From Clostridia bacterium (GTDB taxonomy: Bacteria; Bacillota; Clostridia; Oscillospirales; CAG-272), in NCBI GenBank assembly GCA_017502135.1, contig JAFVVP010000005.1:62001-126000 (forward strand): a stretch of DNA of 64,000 bases. Reading direction: 5' to 3'. Both the position numbers and the translations under genes were made by a program. The notes beneath the pieces were generated by a model. The model was not told the origin of the DNA, did no database searches, and saw only the letters and a program-made list of their open reading frames with translations. Each line of letters opens with the position of its first letter. Position 1 is the first letter of the stretch. This document shows, piece after piece, positions 9,164 through 17,322 of this stretch.

Positions 9164-10249
9164 TTATTTGGGGTTCTTCGCCGCAAAATCCTTCATGAAA
9201 GCGACGAGTGCTTCTACGCCTTCGTAAGGCATAGCATTGTAGATAGAAGCGCGCATACCGCCGACGGAGCGGTGGCCCTTCAGATTTTTAAGGCCCTGCG
9301 CACCGGCCTCGGATGCAAATTTCTTATCAAGATCGGCGTCCCCGGTGACAAACGTAACGTTCATCATGGAGCGGCTTGCCTTTTCAACAGGGGCAACGTA
9401 GTAATCCTGACTGTCGAGATAGTCGTAAAGGAGATTAGCCTTCTTTTCGTTCAACTCCTTCATCTTCTCAAGGCCGCCAAGATCGAGAATCCACTCGTAA
9501 ACGAGCTTTGCAACGTAGATCGGCCAACAGGGAGGCGTATTATACATAGAGCCGTTATCAGCTGCCAGCTTGTAGTCGAGCATAGCGGGAGTATCGGGAC
9601 GGGCGTTGCCAAGGAGGTCCTCGCGGATGATTACTACGGTCAAGCCCGCGGGAGCCATGTTCTTCTGTGCACCTGCGTAAATCATACCGAACTTGGAAAC
9701 GTCAACCGGCTCGGAGATGATGCAGGAGGACATATCGGCAACAAGCGGAATATCACCGGTGTCGGGGATGTAGTTGAACTTGGTGCCGTAGATGGTGTTA
9801 TTATAGCAGATATGTACGTAGTCGGCATCGGGACGGAAGGATTCGCGGGTGGTTTCGGGAATCTTTGCGAAGTTTACGTACTTCGAGGAAGCGGCAGCAA
9901 CAACGTCGCCGTATTTCTGTGCTTCCTGGAAAGCCTTCGTAGAGAACTGACCGGAAAGAATGTAGTCAGCCTTCTTATTTTTATTCATAAGATTCAGAGG
10001 AACAGCTGCAAACTGGGTGGAAGCACCGCCCTGGAGAAACAGCACCTTGTAATTGTCCGGAATGGACATCACGGTGCGGAGCTTTGCCTCTGCATCTGCA
10101 ATAATCGGTTCAAAAGCCGGAGATCGGTGGCTCATCTCCATAACGGACATACCGGTATCGCCGTAGCACAAGAGATCCTTTTGTGCCTGTTCGAGTACGG
10201 TGAGGGGGAGCATGGAGGGACCTGCCGAAAAGTTATAAACCCTGTTCAT
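9164..10249 (-). CDS. serC: Phosphoserine aminotransferase
   Basis: 361 residues from the ATG at 10249, chosen because AAAGGATC lies just upstream and the family start YNFSAGPSMLP follows at once; an in-frame ATG 45 bases further upstream lacks a site. The enzyme converts 3-phosphohydroxypyruvate and glutamate to phosphoserine with PLP. The PLP lysine is Lys196 in YAGAQKN; SHRSPAF and FLQGGAST are further family blocks. It heads a serC-serA operon from a near-consensus promoter, so both first steps of serine synthesis are made together. No serB phosphatase is in the window. Confidence 0.96.
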   Translation of the reverse strand: MNRVYNFSAGPSMLPLTVLEQAQKDLLCYGDTGMSVMEMSHRSPAFEPIIADAEAKLRTVMSIPDNYKVLFLQGGASTQFAAVPLNLMNKNKKADYILSGQFSTKAFQEAQKYGDVVAAASSKYVNFAKIPETTRESFRPDADYVHICYNNTIYGTKFNYIPDTGDIPLVADMSSCIISEPVDVSKFGMIYAGAQKNMAPAGLTVVIIREDLLGNARPDTPAMLDYKLAADNGSMYNTPPCWPIYVAKLVYEWILDLGGLEKMKELNEKKANLLYDYLDSQDYYVAPVEKASRSMMNVTFVTGDADLDKKFASEAGAQGLKNLKGHRSVGGMRASIYNAMPYEGVEALVAFMKDFAAKNPK

Positions 10250-10320
10250 GAATATGATCCTTTCTGAAAAGAAATACGTAATATTTTTGTGCACGCAGTG
10301 GATGCATGCTACTGTTTATA

Positions 10321-10349
10321 ATTATACAACGCTTACGGAATGTTGTCAA
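10321..10349 (-). promoter_or_regulatory. Sigma-A promoter of serC-serA
   Basis: On the minus strand TTGACA, a 17-base spacer and TATAAT: a perfect consensus match. The leader to serC is about 65 bases and shows no obvious riboswitch. Confidence 0.88.
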
Positions 10350-10400
10350 TGATAAATGAGAAGAATGTGCATTTTTTCACACATTTCACACAAAATTTTT

Positions 10401-10427
10401 TTGACAGAAAAACAATTTGTTTAAAAT
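10401..10427 (+). promoter_or_regulatory. Candidate promoter of the DUF4349 gene
   Basis: TTGACA followed after only 15 bases by TAAAAT; a second possibility is TTGTTT (10417-10422) with TAAGAT (10441-10446) at 18 bases. It is divergent from the serC promoter in AT-rich DNA. Confidence 0.45.
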
Positions 10428-10524
10428 GAAAATTATTCTGTAAGATTTATGCAAATGATGCGTTTTTATGTATGAACAGACGGGCGGAGCCCCGCAGAAA
10501 ACTTACTGTTCCAAGGAGGTATTT

Positions 10525-11541
10525 ATGAAAAGATTACAAACATCCGGGCGCATGCTCGCTTTTATCATGACGGCGATTGTTTTGTGCTCAACGCTTTTCT
10601 CCTGTGCAGCAAAAGAGAACGCCATGGATGATGGGTTTTATCTGAGCCCGTCAGAGACGACCGCCGCCGGTATCTACAACAAATATGATTCCGATAGCGC
10701 GGGCAATTTGAAAGGCGACGTTTCGTATGATATGGTTACGGAAAGCGGCTCATATGAACCGACAACCGGGACGGAGCCCACAGTCGTCGACAGCGCGCGC
10801 AAGCTTATCAAAAACGTTTCGATGGATATGGAAACGAAAGAATTTGACGTTTTTCTCGCCGAACTGTACGATCGGATCGAAATGGCCGGCGGTTATATCC
10901 AGACCTCCAACATAAACAGCGGGAAATACAGTTACCATTATGCCGTCCCTTTGCGCAATGCCAGCGTTACGGCGCGCATTCCGGCTGTAAACCTTGATAT
11001 GTTCTGTGACGGCGTTGCGGGACGCGCAAACGTTGTCTCCCGCCGTGAGAACACCTCTGACGTTACGCTTCAGTATTATGACACGGAGAGTCACATGAAA
11101 GCACTCCAAAGCGAGTACGATACGCTGATCGGCATTCTTGAAAAGTGCACGAAACTTGAGGATGTCATAAGCGTACAGAGACGCATTACGGACGTTTTGT
11201 ATCAGATTGAATCCTACAAAACGCAGCTGAACAATTACGACAATCTCGTGGCGTACAGCACGGTGTCCATGAGCATCTCCGAGGTGGAGGTGGTAACGAT
11301 CGTTACCGAGCAGACTGTCGGTGAACGTATCAAGACCGGCATAAGCGAGACATTCCGTGAAATCAGGGAAGACTCCGAGGATCTGCTCGTCGGGTTTACT
11401 ACCAATCTGCCGTACCTCATCATTTGGGCGGTAGTACTCGCTGTAGCGCTTGTCGCCGTACGCGCTTTGTTTGGCCGCCTTTTCAAAAAACGCACACCTA
11501 AAAAGAAAGAGGCCGCAGAAACGCCGAATGACAACGGATAA
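10525..11541 (+). CDS. DUF4349 lipoprotein
   Basis: 338 residues from the ATG at 10525, preceded by AAGGAGGT. The signal peptide ends in the lipobox LFSC (Cys27). Residues about 105-265 form a DUF4349 domain: KNVSMDMETKEFD, ARIPAVNLDMF, then a coiled coil ending ITDVLYQIESYKTQLN and the strand YSTVSMSISEV. A single membrane segment lies near 290-315 and the end is Lys/Arg-rich and cytoplasmic. An acylated N terminus plus a C-terminal membrane span would tether the domain at both ends outside the membrane. DUF4349 has no established function, though it is often found in envelope-related genes. Confidence 0.85.
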   Translation: MKRLQTSGRMLAFIMTAIVLCSTLFSCAAKENAMDDGFYLSPSETTAAGIYNKYDSDSAGNLKGDVSYDMVTESGSYEPTTGTEPTVVDSARKLIKNVSMDMETKEFDVFLAELYDRIEMAGGYIQTSNINSGKYSYHYAVPLRNASVTARIPAVNLDMFCDGVAGRANVVSRRENTSDVTLQYYDTESHMKALQSEYDTLIGILEKCTKLEDVISVQRRITDVLYQIESYKTQLNNYDNLVAYSTVSMSISEVEVVTIVTEQTVGERIKTGISETFREIREDSEDLLVGFTTNLPYLIIWAVVLAVALVAVRALFGRLFKKRTPKKKEAAETPNDNG

Positions 11542-11564
11542 ACCGCTTGCATAATTTTCTTCCG

Positions 11565-11602
11565 AATCGGAATGATATGGACAGAACCGTATCATTCCGA
11601 TT
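11565..11602 (+). promoter_or_regulatory. Perfect 13-bp hairpin before the second solute-binding gene
   Basis: AATCGGAATGATA (11565-11577) pairs perfectly with TATCATTCCGATT (11590-11602), with a 12-base loop. The following TTTAAATTT is a poor U-tract, so it may be a weak terminator of the DUF4349 gene, an mRNA-stabilising stem or an operator. The start codon of the downstream gene lies 17 bases further on, with GGAGG outside the stem. Confidence 0.6.
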
Positions 11603-11619
11603 TAAATTTGGAGGATTGT

Positions 11620-13497
11620 ATGAGAAGAATTATTGCCGGGCTAATCTCGCTTGCGGTACTTTTCGCCTGTATCGGGACGTTTACGTCATGCAGTACACAG
11701 GGCGGAACTTTGACGATCGGCACAACCGCACAGATTACCGGAGATTTTGAACCGTGGTGGACCGATTGCATGGGCGATAGGGAAGTTGTGAGTTTGATTG
11801 AAGGATACAGCACCGTGGCTACGGATAAAGACGGGAAACTGATCGTCAATCCGCAGATCGTTACGGATCTTAGAGAAACAGAAAATACGGACGGATCGCG
11901 CACGTATACGCTTACGTTTGCGGAAGATCTGCGCTTTTCGGACGGGACTCCCATAAACGCCGCACATTACGCCGCATGGGTGCTGTTGTTTTCCTCGCCG
12001 GTGATCCGCGCGTCCGGCGGCAACGGAAGTGCAGGTGTACACTTTGTTGGTTGGAGCGAGTATTTTAACGGGGAATTGGATGCGTTTTTAGGCGTTCGTC
12101 TCCTGGGCCCGTATCAGTTGTCGCTGACCGTGTCTTCGGCGGATGCCGTAAATTACTTTGGACTATATAATATTCGCATTGAACCGCTTGCTTTGCATGT
12201 GTGGCTCCCGGCGGATATTTCTGTTACCGAGACCGCCAACGGTGCGAAACTGACCGGTAATTTCACGGTTGAATCCTGCCTGGATTTCATTAACGCCGCG
12301 CGTTTTGATCATACGGATCGTGTAACAACGGGTGCATTCCGTCTCGCGTCTTACGATCCGGAAAAGAGTGAAGCAATCCTTATGAAAAACGAGTATTATA
12401 AAGGATCGTATGATGGCACGAAGCCCAAACTTGATCAGATCGTGTACAAGGAAGTTCCGGCTTCCTCTATGTTCGCGCAGTTGAAGGACGGAACGATTGA
12501 CGTGCTGCACGGACTGACCGGTGCTTCAATGATCAACGATGCACTCCAGCTTGAGGAAAGCGGCAATTATAAAACGATTCGGTATGACAGCGACGGCTGT
12601 GATTCACTTTTGTTTCGCTGTGATTACGGCCCGACGCAGTATGAAGACGTGCGTCGCGGAATCGCGTACCTTTTGGATCGGGAAACACTTACGGAAACTT
12701 TTTTGGATGATTACGGCGTACAAGTACGTGCCCCGTACGGACCGGTTCTCGAACTGTATGACGGCATAGAAGACTACGCCGAAACGCATCTTGGCGAGTA
12801 TGATTACTCCCCGGAAACTGCAGAGGGGTGTTTTGTCCGCGCAGGCTTTATTCTCGGAGAAAACGGCGAGCCGTATGAAAGCGGGATCCGCTACAAAGAA
12901 GTAACACCTGAAGAGGCGGCGACGTTTGCGCGGTGTGTATATTTAAACGGACGATATTTGATGCCGCTTATCATTGATTGGTGCACGTATCAGGGAAGTA
13001 CAGTCGGTTCATATCTGCGTTTTTTGATGACCGATTCGACAGAAGCCAAAGATACCGGCATCTCGTTCTCGAGAACGGAACTTCCGTACGAGGAATATCT
13101 CGCCGTTCTTTATCGCGATGACAGCCGTGAGGAAAAATATGGAGCGCAGCCATACGGTATGTTTGATATCTTTTACAGCTTCGGCACCGTATACGATGTG
13201 TCAGGCTTATACACGGCAGATGCGGCACGACGCTATAGCGGCGAAAATCTGGCAGGGCTTTACGATCCGTCTTTTTCGGATGCTTCAAAGCTTGCCTCCG
13301 GCGTGGCTGCCGGTGATGATGCTGCTTTTCTTGCAAAGTTCAACAATTTTGCTTCTATGCACAACCGGTTGTTGCCTGAATTGCCGCTTTATTCAGCGGT
13401 GACCGTGGATGTTTTCTCCACAAAAGTGAACGGATATGATGCGGGCGCTATGAAAAGTATTGCCCAGTCCGTCCTTAAGTGCAGTATCGGGAAATAA
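11620..13497 (+). CDS. ABC transporter solute-binding lipoprotein, family 5
   Basis: 625 residues from the ATG at 11620 (GGAGG upstream; signal peptide with lipobox FTSC, lipid Cys24). Family-5 landmarks: TDLRETENTDGSRTYTL, DLRFSDGTPINAAHYAAW, the TGAFRLASYDPEKSEAILMKNEYY block, and YEDVRRGIAYLLDRE. It should bind a peptide or similar solute outside the membrane. Like the protein encoded at 4735-7179 it has no permease partners nearby, and the two are only distantly similar. A strong terminator follows directly. Confidence 0.88.
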   Translation: MRRIIAGLISLAVLFACIGTFTSCSTQGGTLTIGTTAQITGDFEPWWTDCMGDREVVSLIEGYSTVATDKDGKLIVNPQIVTDLRETENTDGSRTYTLTFAEDLRFSDGTPINAAHYAAWVLLFSSPVIRASGGNGSAGVHFVGWSEYFNGELDAFLGVRLLGPYQLSLTVSSADAVNYFGLYNIRIEPLALHVWLPADISVTETANGAKLTGNFTVESCLDFINAARFDHTDRVTTGAFRLASYDPEKSEAILMKNEYYKGSYDGTKPKLDQIVYKEVPASSMFAQLKDGTIDVLHGLTGASMINDALQLEESGNYKTIRYDSDGCDSLLFRCDYGPTQYEDVRRGIAYLLDRETLTETFLDDYGVQVRAPYGPVLELYDGIEDYAETHLGEYDYSPETAEGCFVRAGFILGENGEPYESGIRYKEVTPEEAATFARCVYLNGRYLMPLIIDWCTYQGSTVGSYLRFLMTDSTEAKDTGISFSRTELPYEEYLAVLYRDDSREEKYGAQPYGMFDIFYSFGTVYDVSGLYTADAARRYSGENLAGLYDPSFSDASKLASGVAAGDDAAFLAKFNNFASMHNRLLPELPLYSAVTVDVFSTKVNGYDAGAMKSIAQSVLKCSIGK

Positions 13498-13504
13498 AAG
13501 AGAA

Positions 13505-13535
13505 AAGAACACCGCAAAGCGGTGTTCTTTTACTT
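13505..13535 (+). terminator. Intrinsic terminator
   Basis: AAGAACACCGC and GCGGTGTTCTT form an 11-bp stem with an AAA loop, followed by TTTTACTTT. It ends the solute-binding gene. Confidence 0.88.
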
Positions 13536-13606
13536 TCTCATCAATGGCAAATTTCGACGCCTATCATATACTGTAAGCAGATGGAAGAAACCAAAGGAGA
13601 GAAAAA

Positions 13607-13831
13607 ATGTGTATACTGACTATGCAGTCGATGACGCAGGCTTTGAAGGCAAAAAACGTGCTTGAAACGCGCGGCGTGAGGGTGACAATCGTAAATCTTG
13701 ATCCGAACCTAACGGACAAAGGATGCGCTTACGGCATTCGTTTTTTGTGCGGTTTAGAATCAAAGGTTAAAGGAATCCTGAATGCCAAAAATATTCCTTA
13801 CGGCATTCTCATGGGAGCACAGGATCACTGA
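13607..13831 (+). CDS. DUF3343 small protein (putative Se/S carrier-like)
   Basis: 74 residues. It matches DUF3343: an N-terminal strand followed by MTQALKAKNVLETRGV and a central KGCAYGIRF with the family's conserved cysteine (Cys40 here). The family is annotated as a possible selenium or sulfur carrier because of its gene neighbourhoods. The stop codon overlaps the start of the downstream cysteine desulfurase by one base (TGATG), so the two are translationally coupled. Inference: it may accept persulfide sulfur from that enzyme. AAAGGAGAG precedes the ATG. Confidence 0.8.
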   Translation: MCILTMQSMTQALKAKNVLETRGVRVTIVNLDPNLTDKGCAYGIRFLCGLESKVKGILNAKNIPYGILMGAQDH

Positions 13832-15006
13832 TGAAAAGTGAAAAAAGAACGGTATATCTCGATAACGCCGCGACTACCTTTCCGAAACCCGATACAGTAA
13901 CGAATGCGATAGTGCGGTGTATGCGCGAGTCCGGCGGGAATCCGGGACGCGGTTCCCATAGAATGGCTCTGCGCGCAGCGGAGATTATTTACGCCTGCCG
14001 CGAGGAGGCAGCGAACTTCTTTGGTGCTGACGGTGCGGAGAGAATTGTGTTTACAATGAACACAACATATGCATTAAACATTGCCGTAAAAAGTGTGCTT
14101 CGCGCGGGAGACCACGTCCTTATAGGAAATATGGAGCACAACTCCGTCTTACGTCCCGTGGCCGCTCTCGCTGAACAGGGCAAAATCACATATACCACGT
14201 TTAACGTGCGCGGCACGACGGAGGAGATCCTCGGTAATATCAGAAAAACGGTACGAACAAACACGCGTGCCTTGGTATGCGCGCACATACCGAATACTTC
14301 GAATGTTGAACTCCCCATCGCCGAGATAGGAGCGTTTTGCCGCAAACGCGGAACTCTCTTCATCGTGGATGGAGCGCAAAGCGCAGGTCACGTACCGATT
14401 AATGTCCGGGATATGTCCATTGATATGCTATGCGTTCCCGGGCACAAAGGGTTGTACGGGCCACAGGGAACTGGTATGATCGTTGCAGGAAGCGATGCAC
14501 TTTTATCGGGAAACACGCTCATGGAAGGCGGAAGCGGAATACATTCGCTTGATAGGCGGATGCCCGACGTATTGCCAGAACGGTACGAAGCAGGAACCTT
14601 GCCGACGCCGGCAATCGCAGGACTTCTTGAGGGGATACGTTTCGTAAAACGTATTGGAATTGCAGAAATTCACGATGCGGAAGCGGAGTTGTGGCATCAG
14701 GCGTATGATCGCCTTTCTGAAATGCCGTCCGTACAGTTGTATGAAAAAAAGCCCGGCGGCGTGATAGTATTTAATATAGACGGTCTATCCGCCGCAGACG
14801 TGAGTGAGCTTCTTGACAGAGAGAGAATTTGTGTGAGGAGCGGTTATCACTGTGCTTCCATGGCCCACAGAGCGCTTGGCACTATAAAGACCGGTGCTGT
14901 GCGCGCGAGCTTCTCTGTTTTCAACACGCAGCGGGATATACAGACCTTTACTGATGCAGTACGGAAGATTATTCATGAAAGAAAAAAGGAGTTGTTGCAT
15001 TCATAA
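13831..15006 (+). CDS. Cysteine desulfurase family protein (class V aminotransferase fold)
   Basis: 391 residues. A PLP enzyme that takes sulfur from cysteine as an enzyme-bound persulfide. Visible: start YLDNAATTFPKP, the PLP-contacting histidine in NMEHNSVLRP, the aspartate and glutamine in VDGAQSAGH, the PLP lysine Lys206 in PGHKGLYGP, and the persulfide cysteine Cys341 in RSGYHCA. The short distance from that cysteine to the end and the overall sequence fit the SufS-like single-gene family seen in clostridia rather than IscS. It is coupled to the DUF3343 gene. The last residues (ELLHS) and stop codon lie inside the double-hairpin repeat copy B. Confidence 0.9.
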   Translation: MKSEKRTVYLDNAATTFPKPDTVTNAIVRCMRESGGNPGRGSHRMALRAAEIIYACREEAANFFGADGAERIVFTMNTTYALNIAVKSVLRAGDHVLIGNMEHNSVLRPVAALAEQGKITYTTFNVRGTTEEILGNIRKTVRTNTRALVCAHIPNTSNVELPIAEIGAFCRKRGTLFIVDGAQSAGHVPINVRDMSIDMLCVPGHKGLYGPQGTGMIVAGSDALLSGNTLMEGGSGIHSLDRRMPDVLPERYEAGTLPTPAIAGLLEGIRFVKRIGIAEIHDAEAELWHQAYDRLSEMPSVQLYEKKPGGVIVFNIDGLSAADVSELLDRERICVRSGYHCASMAHRALGTIKTGAVRASFSVFNTQRDIQTFTDAVRKIIHERKKELLHS

Positions 15007-15073
15007 AAGCAACAACACCGCTTTGCCGCAAATATTTGGGGCTGTCGCCCATAAACGCGACAGCCCCTTTTTT
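14988..15073. repeat. Double-hairpin intergenic repeat, copy B (inverted relative to copy A)
   Basis: Stem GTTGTTGC/GCAACAAC (14991-14998 with 15009-15016) and stem GGGGCTGTCGC/GCGACAGCCCC (15038-15048 with 15057-15067), the latter followed by TTTTTT. The spacer GCTTTGCCGCAAATATTT is identical to copy A read on the other strand. It lies between convergent genes and contains the stop codon of the cysteine desulfurase in the first loop. Confidence 0.85.
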
Positions 15074-15078
15074 GTTAT

Positions 15079-16173
15079 TTACACGTTAAACCGGAACAGA
15101 ACTACGTCGCCGTCTGCCATGACGTACTCTTTACCTTCGCTTCGAACAAGCCCTTTATCTTTAGCGGCGGCCATCGTACCGCTTTCGATAAGATCATCGA
15201 AAGCGACAACCTCGGCACGGATAAACCCGCGCTCAAAATCGCTGTGGATCTTGCCGGCAGCCTGCGGCGCTTTCGTACCGCGGCGGATCGTCCACGCCCG
15301 TACTTCCTTCGGCCCTGCTGTTAGGTAGCTGATGAGACCGAGCAGGGAATAGCTTGCGCGGATCAGGCGGTCAAGACCGCTTTCGGGGATGCCGAGTTCC
15401 CGAAGAAAATCCTTCTTTTCTTCGGGAGAGAGTTCGCTGATCTCTGCTTCAATCTGCGCACAGACGGGAATAACTTCCGCGCCCTCTGCATCCGCCGCAC
15501 CTTTGATGCGCGGGAAAAAGGGATTGTCAGGAGAAACGCCTCCGGCCTCTCCTTCGCTCACGTTGGCAACGTAGATGATCGGCTTGTAGGTGAGCAGTTC
15601 AAGTGCTTCAACGAGGACGGCTTCGTCGTCAGTGTATTCGAGCGAGCGAGCGGTTTTACCTTCGCCGAGAGACGCCAAAATCCGCTGATAGAGCGCGAGT
15701 TCACCCGCCAGCGTTTTGTCGCCCTTCATCAGTTTCTGTGTTTTGTCAATGCGGCGTTCGAGGAGTTCCATATCGGAGAAAATGAGCTCCATATTAATCG
15801 TTTCGAGGTCGCGGATAGGATCCACCGATCCGTCAACGTGAACGATATCGCCGTCAGCAAAGCAGCGAAGAACATGCACGACTGCATCTACGTCGCGGAT
15901 ATGGGAGAGGAACTTATTTCCGAGACCTTCACCGCGGGACGCTCCGCGGACAAGTCCTGCGATATCTACGAATTCAATCGTTGCCGGAGTATAAAGTTCC
16001 GGCGAGTACATTTCCGCTAAAACATCAAGTCGTTTGTCCGGAACGGCGACAACGCCGACGTTCGGATCAATCGTGCAGAAGGGGTAGTTGGCACAGGTCG
16101 CGCCCGCACCGGTGATCGCGTTAAAAAGCGTACTCTTGCCTACGTTCGGCAAGCCGATAATGCCAAGTTTCAT
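15079..16173 (-). CDS. ychF: Ribosome-associated P-loop NTPase YchF (OLA1 family)
   Basis: 364 residues, the full family length. Walker [10 protein letters not shown] starts at residue 6, switch and Walker [11 protein letters not shown] follow, and the G4 position reads NVSE, the change that gives this family its ATP preference. The C-terminal TGS-like domain ends in the conserved [10 protein letters not shown]. YchF binds ribosomes and is linked to stress responses. GGGAG lies about 10 bases before the ATG; the gene has its own promoter and ends at the shared repeat terminator. Confidence 0.96.
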   Translation of the reverse strand: MKLGIIGLPNVGKSTLFNAITGAGATCANYPFCTIDPNVGVVAVPDKRLDVLAEMYSPELYTPATIEFVDIAGLVRGASRGEGLGNKFLSHIRDVDAVVHVLRCFADGDIVHVDGSVDPIRDLETINMELIFSDMELLERRIDKTQKLMKGDKTLAGELALYQRILASLGEGKTARSLEYTDDEAVLVEALELLTYKPIIYVANVSEGEAGGVSPDNPFFPRIKGAADAEGAEVIPVCAQIEAEISELSPEEKKDFLRELGIPESGLDRLIRASYSLLGLISYLTAGPKEVRAWTIRRGTKAPQAAGKIHSDFERGFIRAEVVAFDDLIESGTMAAAKDKGLVRSEGKEYVMADGDVVLFRFNV

Positions 16174-16238
16174 ATGTGATAAACTCCCAGCTTTTGGGAC
16201 TCCTTTCGCGTATCAGACGTTTTTAAAATTCTTTTACT

Positions 16239-16267
16239 ATTATACATCATTCTCCTTGTGATTACAA
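16239..16267 (-). promoter_or_regulatory. Sigma-A promoter of ychF
   Basis: On the minus strand TTGTAA, 17 bases, TATAAT, about 65 bases before the ychF start codon. Confidence 0.75.
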
Positions 16268-16417
16268 GTGTTATGACATCAAATATGCAAAAAGCGACAA
16301 TTTTTCAATTTTTTATGCACGCATCACGCCAAAATCACAAAACTGTCACTTTTATGCTGTATACTTTATACGAGAGGAAGGCAATGACACATTTCCGAAA
16401 AAGATTATAAAAAACTG

Positions 16418-16446
16418 TTTACATTTGATTAATAAAATGGTATAAT
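16418..16446 (+). promoter_or_regulatory. Sigma-A promoter of the two-component system
   Basis: TTTACA, 17 bases, TATAAT, with a TGG just before the -10, about 105 bases upstream of the response regulator start. Confidence 0.8.
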
Positions 16447-16551
16447 AATCTGTACTGTCAATGATTAAATGATCCGACACGGATAATGTATAATACTAAA
16501 TCGTCGAAAAGTAAGAACTCATGAAATTCAGCGAAAGAGAAGGTGACTGTG

Positions 16552-17238
16552 ATGGGAACGAAAATTCTTGTTGTGGATGACGATCTGAATATTTGCGATT
16601 TACTGCGTCTTTATTTTGAAAACGAAGGATACGAGGTAAAAACCGCCAACGACGGCGCCGAGGGTGTCAGTTATTTCAAACTGTATGAGCCGGATATCGT
16701 TCTTCTGGACATCATGCTCCCCAAAAAAGACGGCTGGCAGGTCTGCCGCGAGATTCGCGAGTCTTCCTCAAAGCCTGTCATTATGATTACCGCAAAGGGC
16801 GAGGTCTTCGATAAGGTTCTTGGCCTTGAACTCGGTGCGGATGATTTCGTCGTAAAACCGTTCGACATGAAAGAACTTTCTGCGCGTGTGAAGGCAGTAC
16901 TTCGCCGCTATTCCGCGCACGATACCCAGAATGATGACGAGGTTGTCAAGTTTGAGAACATCGAGATCAGCCGTCAAAAGTATGAACTGAAACTCCGTGG
17001 CAAAGCAGTTGACATCCCGCCGAAGGAACTCGAACTTCTTTATTTCCTCGCCTCTAATGTTAATCGCGTGTTTACAAGAGACCAACTCCTCGATAAAGTG
17101 TGGGGCTTTGATTATCTCGGCGATTCCCGCACGGTAGACGTCCATGTGAAACGTCTTCGTGAAAAACTGGAAGGCGTTTCCGACAAATGGATGCTTAAAA
17201 CTGTCTGGGGTGTCGGATACAAATTCGAAATCCAATAA
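16552..17238 (+). CDS. OmpR/PhoB-family response regulator
   Basis: 228 residues from the ATG at 16552; AGAAGG stands 8 bases upstream, whereas an in-frame GTG three codons earlier overlaps that site. The receiver domain (1-120) shows the acidic pair VVDDD, the phosphorylated Asp53 in VLLDIMLP, the conserved Thr in MITAKG and Lys in FVVKPF. Residues about 135-228 are a winged-helix DNA-binding domain (PKELELLYFLA, RTVDVHVKRLREKL, GVGYKFE). It is paired with the downstream histidine kinase. The regulon is not evident. Confidence 0.95.
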   Translation: MGTKILVVDDDLNICDLLRLYFENEGYEVKTANDGAEGVSYFKLYEPDIVLLDIMLPKKDGWQVCREIRESSSKPVIMITAKGEVFDKVLGLELGADDFVVKPFDMKELSARVKAVLRRYSAHDTQNDDEVVKFENIEISRQKYELKLRGKAVDIPPKELELLYFLASNVNRVFTRDQLLDKVWGFDYLGDSRTVDVHVKRLREKLEGVSDKWMLKTVWGVGYKFEIQ

Positions 17239-17244
17239 CAAAAC

Positions 17245-17274
17245 GAAAACAGGCGGCCACCACCGCCTGTTTTC
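17245..17274 (+). terminator. Hairpin between response regulator and kinase genes
   Basis: GAAAACAGGCGG (17245-17256) pairs perfectly with CCGCCTGTTTTC (17263-17274), loop CCACCA. The T run is short (TTTT), so it is likely a partial terminator that lowers kinase expression relative to the regulator. Confidence 0.7.
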
Positions 17275-17322
17275 ATCCGCTTATACGAGCAATTATGAAT
17301 TTTTACCGTAAGGAGGGTCACT

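Larger units (their letters stand above)
16174..16551. other. Intergenic region with divergent promoters, no gene
   Basis: About 380 AT-rich bases between ychF and the response regulator gene. I see one promoter for each side (listed separately) and no convincing small gene or structured RNA. A further TTTATG/GTATAC-like pair near 16350-16375 is a weak extra candidate. Confidence 0.6.

Noticed and set aside
8144..10267. Long plus-strand open frames over serA and serC
   Set aside because: Mirror frames of two well-recognised enzymes, with no start signals.
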